The notes under the pieces: generated by a model
Told to the model about the DNA's origin: nothing
Seen by the model: only the letters and a program-made list of their open reading frames with translations
The model's database searches: none
Position numbers and translations under genes: made by a program
In this document: one piece after another, positions 1 to 10,100 of the stretch
How the letters are laid out: the number at the start of each line of letters is the position of its first letter
How positions within the stretch are numbered: the stretch's first letter is position 1
Assembly: GCA_018136815.1 (NCBI GenBank)
Contig: CM030942.1
Location: forward strand, 2,431,546-2,495,545
DNA from: Isochrysis galbana
Taxonomy: Eukaryota > Haptophyta > Isochrysidales > Isochrysidaceae
DNA: 64,000 nucleotides
Direction of reading: 5' to 3'

Positions 1-286
1 CATGTCGGCGAGCAGTTGTGGCGCCGATTTGCCTGTCGCATTCGTCCGTGACCTCGGGAAGGATGGGGGTCTGGAAGGCTCTCCGCCCGCTACGGATGCC
101 TGCTTAAGCCAGGCTTTAAGCTGGGCCGTCGACGGGTGTACGCCAAAGAGTGCAACGATGTGTTTGAAGATGGAGTGAGAGTAGCTAACCGTTAGCCCCA
201 GGTTGACGACTTGCTTCAGAGCACTGATGATGGCAACCGCTATGATCGGAGCGGCCACGTCGATGAACGAAACAGTGCCCGACCGC

Positions 287-820
287 TTACCACGTGAAGA
301 TATTCGTGCAAATGCCTAGGCGGGAGATACGTGAGCAGGGTGAACAGGGGTACCAAGATAAATAAAAGGATGCAAGCTCATGGCGGTGCATTTGCAGCAA
401 GCAGGGATTCACCTGCGACATGAGACGAAGCAGGGCTGTCTGCTCCACCGAGGAATCGTCCTGTAATAGCGCGCAGTAGACGTACCAAAAGCTATGGCTG
501 GCAAGCAAGCAAGACTCGCGTGATAGCAGATCTTTCTCGAATTGAGGGAGTGTCTGCCGTAGACTCGCTGGTAGCACCTTCAGCGTGTTCCGGAGCAAGC
601 TCTCAGTATCAATGGAGTGTGGTGGCGGCAGGCCCAGAGCATAGATTGGATGCTTTGTTCTGTCCCTCAAGAAGGTGAACGATGGCCCTCGCTGCAATCC
701 CTCCATGGGAGGATGAGAGCTCGGCCCCGCTGCTGTCGGCTGCGACATCCGAGCGAGTCTACTCAGCACCAGAGAAATGGCAGAGCGAGGGAGACGCCGT
801 AGGCGAGCGCGGATTTTGGA
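287..820 (-). CDS. Partial gene, possible FAM227-like exon
   Basis: An open frame runs on the minus strand from about 820 to 287. The first ATG is near 748 and the part before it may be leader. A stretch in the middle resembles the FAM227 family: a Leu-Ser-x-x-Ser run, then SFWY, then a Gln/Glu-Gln segment and a Leu-rich helix. The family is conserved in ciliated eukaryotes and its function is poorly known. A GTAAGC donor-like site occurs near 289, just before the stop. Another open, coding-looking stretch follows on the same strand (about 270-60) in another frame, so at least one intron is likely and the gene runs past the window's left edge. The family assignment is by eye and tentative; a lineage-specific protein is the alternative. 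Confidence 0.45.
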   Translation of the reverse strand, partial: SKIRARLRRLPRSAISLVLSRLARMSQPTAAGPSSHPPMEGLQRGPSFTFLRDRTKHPIYALGLPPPHSIDTESLLRNTLKVLPASLRQTLPQFEKDLLSRESCLLASHSFWYVYCALLQDDSSVEQTALLRLMSQVNPCLLQMHRHELASFYLSWYPCSPCSRISRLGICTNIFTW

Positions 821-988
821 TCACGCGAGCCAAGCCGAGCAAGCGCGCGCGCGCGCGTTAGAGAGAGGGATAGAGAGAGCAGGGAGTGGAGGGGAGAGAG
901 AGGCAGAGGAGGAGAGAGAGATGCAACCGGCAGACGCTCTCCCTCACCGTCTCTTTGCCTCTCTCCATACGTTTCCCGTCTCCCTCTC

Positions 989-1172
989 TGTTGGACTCTG
1001 ACCTCTGAGCGAGGGTTTTGTAGTATACGAGTCAGATCTACTCCGAGTGAAGGGAGGGGAACGTACCGTTGTCACCGTCGTCGTTGCGTGAGCGCGCTAG
1101 CTCAATGATGTTCCCCTTGGTCTACACGATATTGCTATCAATCACTGGGCCCCCATGGGTTGGGGCCAAACA
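989..1172 (+). repeat. Copia 5' LTR
   Basis: This 184-bp repeat is nearly identical to 15996-16179. It starts TGTTGGACTC and ends GGCCAAACA, with short terminal inverted repeats. The next bases start with TGG, so this is the 5' LTR and not a solo LTR. Confidence 0.8.
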
Positions 1173-1190
1173 TGGTACCCCCGCCGAGAG
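1173..1190 (+). other. Putative primer-binding site of the Copia element
   Basis: The sequence TGGTACCCCCGCCG follows the 5' LTR directly. It would pair with a tRNA 3' end finishing in CCA, as required for reverse-transcription priming. The tRNA is not identified. The site runs into a small inverted repeat (GAGAGG...CCTCTC). Confidence 0.5.
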
Positions 1191-1237
1191 GGGTTCACAC
1201 CTCTCTCGCACGCGACTGAGCGCACGCTCCCAAGATG

Positions 1238-1532
1238 AAAAAAAAAAATCTTCTTAAAAATTTCCGCTACGTGTGCGACGTGAGGCAGTGTGCTCGTGGA
1301 CCTCCCTACTACCCAACCTTAACCCCTAACAACCCCCTCCCCCTTCCCCAGTTCCCTCTTTAACGGAGAAGCTGGTTCCGGGGAGGCCGCGCGCGCTGCT
1401 TCGGCCAGGAGTTGGAGAGAAGGGGGTGGGAGACTATGGCTTCTCCTTTGTTCTGACTCGGCTTGTACTACCTTCTCCTATATCTCATAGAGTCTCTCCT
1501 GTTGTCCATTGGGTTCTCTTGTTAAAAGGGAG
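1238..1532 (-). mobile_element. 5'-truncated LINE 3' end (LINE-1 fragment)
   Basis: This is about 295 bp of LINE 3' untranslated sequence in minus orientation, ending in a T-run (read as A-run on the plus strand at 1238-1249). An 18-bp duplication, gcgcacgctcccaagatg, flanks it at 1220-1237 and 1533-1550, showing insertion by target-primed reverse transcription. The body matches 1612-1800, the 3' UTR of the next LINE. It has no coding capacity. Confidence 0.75.
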
Positions 1533-1611
1533 GCGCACGCTCCCAAGATGTCTACACCCAACACAAGGTTGGACCAAAGACAGAAAGCGAACAACTCTTC
1601 AAGACAATTGA

Positions 1612-2577
1612 AAAAAAATCTTCTTAAAAATCTCCACTACGTGTGCAGACTAAGGCAGAGTGCTTGTGATCCTCCCTACTACCCATCCTTAGCCCCTATC
1701 AACCCCCTTCCCCTTCCCCGTTTCCCTCTGTGACGGAGAAACTGGTTCCGGGGAGGCCGCGCGCACTGCTTCGGCCGGGGGTTGGAGAGAAGGGGGCGGG
1801 AGACTGTGCATCCTCGTCCCTTCGGTGACGCTTGTGCTCTGTGGAGACCTAGTGTAGCTTATCGTGTCTATCCCTTACTGTCCTATGGGGCTTTTCCGTG
1901 GAGAGCCCCGCTGTATTAGGTGATGTTTCGGATCTCCAGCCCTCTCGCTGCCTGCAAGAGGTCGTCCGATGTCACAAGGTTGAAATCTTTATCCACCGTG
2001 TATAGAGGACTTATCATTTTCCTAATGTGTTTATTGCTCGGGGCGTGAAGCCCCATATTTACTCTTTGTTTTCTAAGCCTCTGAAAGAAACCGACTTTAG
2101 CCGTCACTAGTAGGTGGTATCTCGCAAGGATCGTTCTTAAGATGGTTTTAACGGACCTGCCGTCCGCGTTGCCATACTGGATATTGTAGAAGTCCGTTAA
2201 GATATACCTCCACGCCAGGATACCTAGGTATCCCGAGGAGGGGTGGGGTCTATCTACTTGATAACAAAAAAGGCGCTGGGCCACTTCTGATCCCGGCCTA
2301 AGTTGGATCCCTAGAAGCCCTTCTATGAACTCGAAGACAGGTTCCGTCGCGATGCATTGGGCTATGTGAGTAGAGCTTTCCGGGGCTATGCCGCAAAAAC
2401 GGCAAGTCGGGTCGTCCGCGAATCTGTTCGCCGTGGCTATCCTTCTATGGAGGACATGTTTGAAGTGCATATACGAGTCCCTCGGGGTTAGAAAGTTGTA
2501 TTTGTATAATTGCGATATTTGCTTCCATTTCCCCGAGAGGACCGGCAGTCTTTTTTCCCACCTTAGTGTGGACTTTT
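1612..2577 (-). mobile_element. 5'-truncated LINE with ORF C-terminus
   Basis: A minus-strand LINE remnant. The ORF end lies at 2577-1916, followed by about 300 bp of 3' UTR and a T-run tail at 1612. The protein segment has a C-x2-C-x8-H-x4-C zinc-knuckle signature (CRFC...H...C) found near the C-terminus of many LINE ORF2 proteins. It aligns by eye with the C-terminus of the LINE at 12108-13728, including the HMHFKH/YMHFKH stretch and an ILAWRYIL segment. The 5' end is cut where gypsy LTR sequence begins (about 2580), and no matching target duplication is visible there. Confidence 0.75.
1916..2577 (-). pseudogene. LINE ORF C-terminal fragment (zinc knuckle)
   Basis: About 220 codons of a LINE polyprotein C-terminus. 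They hold a WEKRL...W segment, the CRFC...H...C zinc knuckle and an ILAWRYILTDFY segment shared with the other LINE copies here. The EN and RT parts are missing. The open frame extends upstream through antisense gypsy LTR sequence to 2692, but that extension is chance fusion, not LINE protein. Confidence 0.75.
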
Positions 2578-2583
2578 GTTGCC

Positions 2584-2836
2584 CCCCGCGCGCGCTCTGT
2601 TCCCCGCCCCTCGCTTCGGTTCCTCTCGCGATTCCTTCGATGATTGCCTCCATCTCGTCCGCTCTTCTTCGCGATCCTCGCGGAGGGGGCACCGACGTTT
2701 AACGTTAGTTTCGCCGCGGTTTCGGTAAAAGAAAGGAAGAACGAATGGCACGCGCCTCGCGTCTCGCGTCTTGTTTCGTCGCCCCTTGCTCGTCGCTTGT
2801 CTAGAAGGTCTCTCCGCACATCGCCTTCTTCCGCCA
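2584..2836 (+). repeat. Internal fragment of gypsy LTR
   Basis: These bases match positions about 14720-14970 of the 3' LTR of the same element, then switch abruptly to gag coding sequence. It is the remains of a 5' LTR joined to gag by deletion. Confidence 0.75.
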
Positions 2837-4197
2837 CCTCCTGGAATGATTTTCGTCTGTCCTTCATCAAGCCGCTCGAGCGCGCCCTCTCGCTCGGCTG
2901 CGACCACCGTGAAATCTTTACATCCTTGCTAGCGGCCGCCAACTTGTGCACCACCGGCAACCAAAGGATTTACGCCTTCCTTCTCGATCTCGCCGAAGAT
3001 CCGGTTCTCTCTCTCAACCCCGCGCTAGCCTGCGACGTGCTTCTCCGCAAGTGCGACGCCACTTTCACGGCCAACGTGCCCGGCTTCGCCAAAGACTCCG
3101 CCTCCATGGAGTGGGACCGGCTCGTAGCCCGTGAAGCCGGCTCCGATCTCTTAGAGTTATCCAAGAATTTGGTGCGCGCGTACGTCCGCAAGATGGGCGA
3201 CGCGAAGGTGGATGCCACGACGGTCTGGGACCACCCGAACATGTCGCACGATATCAATCAACGATTTGAGTCCATTATCCGGAACGACAAGGTCGACGCG
3301 GCTCGCGGCGTGGATAACGCGACCAAGTTCGGCGAGTGTCTTGCAAAGACCCGCTTCCGCGTCGAGAACCACGAGCTTCCTCGTTCGGCCCTTTCGTGCG
3401 TCAACTTATGCCAGCGCTACCTGAGCCCGTACGAACAGGCCCGTGCTGGCCAACAACAAATGTCGGTCACGGTCGCCGCCGTGACGCCGCCGGCGAGTAC
3501 TTCCAAGGCCACAAAGACCGCCAAGGTTGCCAAGGCTGCCTCTAACCCCGCGGACACTACGGCTTCGATGGTCGCCGCCGTCCAAGCGGCGGTGGCCGAG
3601 GCATTAAAATCGCAAAACAACAACTCGAACCGCAAGGCGACTGGCGCTGACAACCGTCGGGCTCCGCCTCCGCCTACGAATTACTCCGCATCGTCTCCGC
3701 TACCGGACGCACTTCTTGACCGTCCTCTCGGCAAAAGCACGTCTTCTCGTCGCCAATGTGACCCCCCTCCGAACGGCCTTGGACTTCCGGCCGATTCGGG
3801 CCTCTCGGAATGGGATCCAGGTAGCTGGTCTCGAGCGCGAGCCCGCTTCTGGCAAATTTCTCGTTACGCGGGTCACCCGGCCCTTCGCGCGGCGCTCACG
3901 CGCTGCCGTCCCTCGGATGCCACCATGACGGCGCCGTGCCTCGACGACTTAGACCGCGACGTCAAAGAGTGGACCGACGCCAACGGCTGTGCGTACTGCG
4001 CCTTTCGTCCCCGGGCTCCATCGGGTACGCCCGAGGCAGACCTGTGGAAATATGGCACGGGCGACGGAGCTCATAACCCCGTCGTTTGCCAACCATACAT
4101 TCGTTTTCTCTGCGAAGGCGGTAGTGGCGAGTGTGGTAACGACCCAGAAGTCCACCGCCGCCTCCGCGCGATGGTCGTTCTCCGTCCGGCCCAGTAG
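2837..4197 (+). pseudogene. Gypsy gag, 5'-truncated (copy A)
   Basis: About 453 codons of a structural Gag protein, matching residues from about 335 on in copy B (40878-43247). The N-terminal third is lost. Visible parts are an Ala/Thr/Lys-rich linker, then a Pro-rich segment, then a C-terminal Cys-rich stretch (CAYC ... C ... C ... C ... H) that may bind nucleic acid in place of a classical CCHC knuckle. The frame ends at a single TAG (4195-4197), after which the same frame stays open for 190 codons into pol. Gag would form the particle. The product here cannot be complete. Confidence 0.8.
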
Positions 4198-7100
4198 GTC
4201 GTCGGCGGGGCCCACGTCCGCGCTGTTACCCCGCTACCAGTCCAGGGTAGTGGGCCTGAACGCCACCCACCAAAAGATCGTATTACGCTACGGCCGGGTA
4301 CTTCTACGGCCTCCAACCGGTACCCCAAGATTCCCCAAGTTCTAGACAAGCCCTGCCACCTCCATCCCCCTCTTTCTCCTGCCTCCTCGCCGATTGCCCC
4401 TACTTCTCCCAAGGCCGATGATTCCATCCTGATTCTCGATATCACGCACGAGTCCTCCAAACCAAGTCAACCGCTGCCGCTTCTATATCAACTCAAGCCG
4501 CTGAACCGCTACTCCACGCCACTTCCCAAGCATCCCCAGTCCAAGACCTCACGGTCTACGAAAGTCCAGCCGCCGCAGGCCCAATCCAACCCTCAATCTC
4601 TCAAATCAAATTTCGCATGTCCGAGCCACAAAACGTCTCCCGAGTACGAGTCCGAGTCCAAGTCACGTTCAGAATTACCCTCTTCGTCTTACGCCACCGC
4701 GAGCCCATCTACGAGTCTGAGCCCAGTCCAGTCATCACCGGTATCACCAGTCTCCATCCCTACGACGATGGCGGCGCAGTTCTCCGGTTCTTCCCCACTT
4801 TCTTTCGAGTCCGAGTCCAAACCTGTTTTCAGCAAACCCCGTTCTGAGCCATCCGAGTCCGAGTCCGAGTCCGAGTTTACAACGTCACCGAGTCCTACCA
4901 CGCGGTCGACCGCAGGATTAACGGAGCTCCAGCCACCCACTGAGCCTCCGACGACCACTCCTTCCGGGGGAGTGTTCACCTTCGGTCCTCCGCGCCCCGA
5001 GTCCGAGTCATTTGGAATCTCCGGTCACGTCCAGAATTCCAACCACACCCGAGCCCCGTTTCACGAGCCACCGCGTATTGAGTCCAAACACAAGCTGACG
5101 CCGGAGCCCTCGGCGACAGCCACTGTGTCCTTGTCCGAGCCACCGTTCCGAGTCTCGCCGCAGCCGGCCTGCCACTCCAGCAAGCTGCACGCTGCCGAGC
5201 CGATCCCTTCCGTTTTCGTTCCGAGTCCGAGTCCAATCGCACGAGACAGTGCATCCCGAGCCCGCGTAATCAAGCCCGTCACCGAGTCCGAGTTTACGGC
5301 CGCACCGAGCCAACCGGTGCTGGCCACCATGCCCCTATCGTCATCACAAGCTTCCGCTTCGTCCTCATCGACGGTTGCGACGGCAGGGGGCTTCACTTTT
5401 GGGCCGGCCCCGTCCGTTCCCATTTCGAAAGTTAGCCCTGTTTTTGGCGTCCAGCACGCCAGAAACAACGAGTCCGAGTCCGAGTACAAATCAACGTCAC
5501 CGCGGAGTCCGCGGTCGACCACCGGCGTTCCCACGCCACCCCATCAACCGAGAGCCATGGAGGAGCTGGCACAGCCGTCTCCTAGCCCCTCTCAAGTCGC
5601 TGAGTCTTCCGAGTTCGAGTCTGAGTCAACCGTAATTTCAGCGGTCCATCCACCCGCTAGCCCGAGCCAAGTCCTCCGAAGAATGCTTCGCATTGCAGAA
5701 CCTCTTCGGCCACCACCCACGCCAGCCGCTGCCGCAGAGCCACCACCCTGGCCTCAGCCTTCCCCGCAGTCGGCTTCTACGACAGCCACGTCCCTTCTTT
5801 CGCCGGCGCCGACCCCGCCGACGACAGATTGCAACGAAGTCGATGCCTGGCCCGATTCCTCTTCCGACGTGACCATGGAGAGGGACCACAACTCCCTTGC
5901 ACGTCGAGGAACGGCCGCCTCCCAAACCGAGCTTCTACGCCCATTGAGCCAGTACAACCGAGTCTCTAAGCCATGCCCTTCACGCCTCTCACCGGTGGTG
6001 TCGCAGCCGCGGCGTCCGTCGCCGCAATCCGGCACCCCACCTCTCCGAGTTTGTTCATCGATCCCGTCCTCCGAGCCCGTCTCCACGTCGTCGATATCCG
6101 AGTCTTCTTTCATTCGTCCTACGTCGCCGCGGCCACCGGTTGCAGCCTCCAAGCACAGCCTGCCTCTCGATACCACTGCCAACGCCATCATGCGCGTGGC
6201 AGCGATCAATGCGTCCGCGATCCAGTCCTTCGATTCCTCTCAAAACAACTCCGGTGTCGGCACCCGCGATGATACCCCGTCACCCGCTCTCCACGCTCTC
6301 GCCTCTCTTCGTGCACGAGCGAGCGGCTCTGCGGTGGTATTGCCTCGGCACCTGACGGAGGCAGCCCAAGAACTTCGCCGGCCTCGCAATGGCACCCTAG
6401 CCTCGCCTGCCGCCGCGCTACCCAAGCACTTCGATGAGCTTTGCGCCGAGCTCACGAAGATGAATCAACGAGTCCAAGACGGGCTGACGTCTGGCTGTCA
6501 CGCACCACGCGTTCTCGTCGTCGGCGAGACGAGCGGCGTCGTCTCCTCGATGTTCCTACTCGCCGGAGCTGATGTGGCTACGTGCGATTTGTATCCTTCC
6601 GAGATTGATTACGTGCCCCACTTCCAAGGCGACGCGCTTCATGTCCAAAACCTAGGTTGGGACCTGGTCATCGCCCACCCGCCGTGCACGTACCTCTCCG
6701 CCGTCAGTAGCCAATGGCTTTCACAAGAACCCGGACGTCGTGCCGCTCTTGAGTCGGCCGCCCGCGTCTTCAAGTCAATGGCCTCCGCCACTGCTCCGTT
6801 TGTAGCGGTTGAAAACCCTCGGATGCATGCGGAAGCTCGCCGTTTAGTCGGGGGGTTGACCCCGACCCAAGTCGTCCAACCCTGGGAGCACGGCACTGGA
6901 CACCAGAAAGCCACGGGGTTGTACCTCACCAAAGGGCTGCCGCCCCTCCAGCCAACCTGCGTCGTGGATGGCCGTGAGTCGGCCATGGCTAACCTCTCTC
7001 CTTCACCGCACCGTGGCGCTCTCCGCAGCCGCACCTACGTCGGCGTAGCTGGAGCGATGGCGATCCATTGGATGCCTGTTCTTCTTCGATATTTGAGCCA

Positions 7101-10100
7101 ACAGGGAGACCAGGCATCGACGAAGAAACTGTCCGCGTTAGAGCTACTCGCTTGCGCGCGGCGCAGCCTATTGGACCGGCCTTCACTAAGCTCAACCGAG
7201 GCTACCGCCTACGAGCCGTGGTCGGCTCTTCATCGTTATGAGAGGGGGAGGGAATCTAGTGAAGTTTCTTCCGACCCCGTTGTTCCCCATCCAGCTACTC
7301 CCGAGTCAGACAACCACGAAGACCAAAAAGAAACCCACGATAACCACGACAACGACACGCCACTCTACGCCTCCGAGTCTACTCTCCACGACCCATTCTC
7401 TCCATGGACCGCCCCGCCTCCGGCACGCGCGAGCTCGCCGCGTCCGACGACGCCGACGACTCTCCGGAAGCGGCGCCAACAATGGCAATCATTCGGAGTG
7501 AACGGGGACCAGAAATGGTCCAACGTCACGCTCGAAACCGCTGACGAAATAAGAGCGCAAGCTCTAGCCGGACGAGGCGCCGACGAGGAATCCGACCTCG
7601 CCGCTGCCGTCCGAGCGCCAATCGAGTTCGTGGAAGCCAAAGGCATCCGCGCCGAAGAGTTAGCCTCACTAGTTCGAAGACCCAAGACAGAAGCCCAAGC
7701 CCGTCTCGAGAAAGATTGGGAAAAGATGTCCGACCACCCGAGGCACCCCACCGACAAGAGAGGCCTGGGCTACACTAGCCCCAAGCTATCGCCCTGCCCC
7801 TCTACCCACGAGGACGACGCCTCTAGGCCCTATGCCACGATAGCGGCAGTCGGAGTACCCGAAGAGACGACGTCCACTTTGACGAAGAATTCACCCGAGC
7901 AACCACTCTGTCGACCAACCCTGTCCCCGTCCGACACCATCGCATACGTGACCGCGCACCGACCGGAGAGTGTCGTGGATACCCTGCCCTCAGCCTACCC
8001 AAGGCATTGTCTATATGTTCGAGATCTAATGGTCTGCCGCTCCGGCGAGGCTACCGGCAAAGAAGGAGTAATCTTAGCCGACTCCGCCCTCACGGTCAAC
8101 AGCACCCTCGCTGACACCGGAGCTGGCCCGTCGGTCGTGACCACTTCCCTCTTGTCCAGCCTACCCAACGACGCGTGCGTCGAGCGGCTGCCACAAGCCG
8201 TAGTGACACCGCTTCACGGTCCGGACGGCCTACCTCTTATCACGCGAGGCAAGGCTCGAATCGTCTTCTCCGTCGGCGGATTTCTCTTTCGTCATACGTT
8301 CATGGTGATTGAAGGCAACCCGATGCTGCTGCTCGGGAACGACTTCTTAGCTACGCACGCCGCTTCGATTCAGCTCGCCTCCGACAGCGCGGACGGCTCT
8401 ATCACCCTCGGTGCTCCATCCACGGTGGCTCCTCTTGAGGTTAATGGCAGTCCAAGCCCCGACGCTCCGCCGATCTTTCGCGTCTCGACGTCACCGATAG
8501 CGATGGTCCCGGTCAGCCTGACTTGTGCACAGGTCTGTCCGACCTCTGCGAATCCAATCACGACTGACTTCTTCCGAGGGCCGCAGGCCGCCGAAAACGA
8601 CAACCAGCTAGTCTCCGAGCCTCTCTTCAACACGGCCGATGAGTTTGCCGCCAAAGCGCCGGCATCATGTGGCTCCGAGTACCTCCTATATACCCACGAA
8701 CCTATCACGATCCCGGCCTATCATCGGGCAACGTTTCACGTCCGAATTCCGCTAGCTCTTCGAGAACACGAAGATTGCGCCATGCTCGTGGACCGACTAC
8801 CTACGCGTGAGACGATCGATAGCTCTCCTCTCGTCATCCCTCAAGTAGAGAGGCCGAACTCCGACCACACCATCGCGATTACGGTGGTCAATACTGACCC
8901 CAAACCTCTACATCTTCCGTCGTTCCATCCTGTAGCTTCGTTACAGGTTCGATTCAAGATTCACGCTGGAACTTATCGCCGCGTCGGTGACGTTAACTCG
9001 CCGGATGTGATTGAGTCGCTCGACGAGGACCAACGTAAGCTCCTCGAGGCAGCCAAGATCGACCCCGAGGGCCGTCTCTCGATGCCCCAACGTGAACAAG
9101 TTCGTCGTCTACTGGCCCGACGTATCGCTGCTTTCGCAATTGACCCGACCAACCCGAATCACACTCACGTGATGGAGGTAGAGCTACCGCTCAACCCCGG
9201 AGCCGAAGCTCACCGCCACGCACCGTCTAGAGTTGGACGAGAGGGTGAGAAGATCATAGAGGACGAAGTTTGCAAGATGGAGTCCGCGGGTATCATCAGG
9301 AAATCAAACTCGTCGTGGGCCTCTCGAGTCGTGCTGGTCACTAAGAAGGATGGCTCAGTACGTTTCTGCGTAGATTACCGCGACGTCAACTCCAAGCTTC
9401 GTCTAGAGGACAGCCCTCTTCCCCTCACGGTAGAAGCCATCGACCGATTGTCGTCCGGCCAAGGCAACCTCGATTCTCTATTCCTTTGCACCCTGGACCT
9501 AGCATCTGGTTTCTGGGGTATACCGATCAAAGAGTCCGATAAACATATCACCGCGTTCACTACTCATCGCGGCAAGTACGAGTTCAATTACTTGCCTTTC
9601 GGTGTCCAATCCGGTCCTTCGTATATGTGCCGCCTCATGGACGCCGTTCTCGGTGGGCTGGCATGGGAGATTTGTATGCCATACTTGGATGATGTCGGCG
9701 CCTGGTCGACAGGCGTAGGTGACTCGCTGCAGGCCAGGGAAGGGTCGTCATTCCAACAAATGTTACACCGTCTTGATCTTGTCTTGGAACGTCTCATCTG
9801 GGCGGGCCTCACTTGCAAGATGTCGAAATGCGTTTTCTTTGCCACCTCGGCTGAATATCTCGGCCACGTTGTTTCGCGTGAGGGTCTTCGGATGGATCCC
9901 AAGAAAGTGGAAGCCGTCTCGAAAATCGACCCTACCCAAATCAACTCGATCGAAGCCGTCCGTTCTTTCCTTGGGCTGTGCTCGTACTACCGCCGTTTTA
10001 TACGTCGTTTTGCGATCCGTGCAGCGCCGTTAACCGCTCTCACGCGGAAAGGGTGCGATGTCCCGGTCGAGTCGCAAACAGAAGTCTGTCGCCAGGCTAT

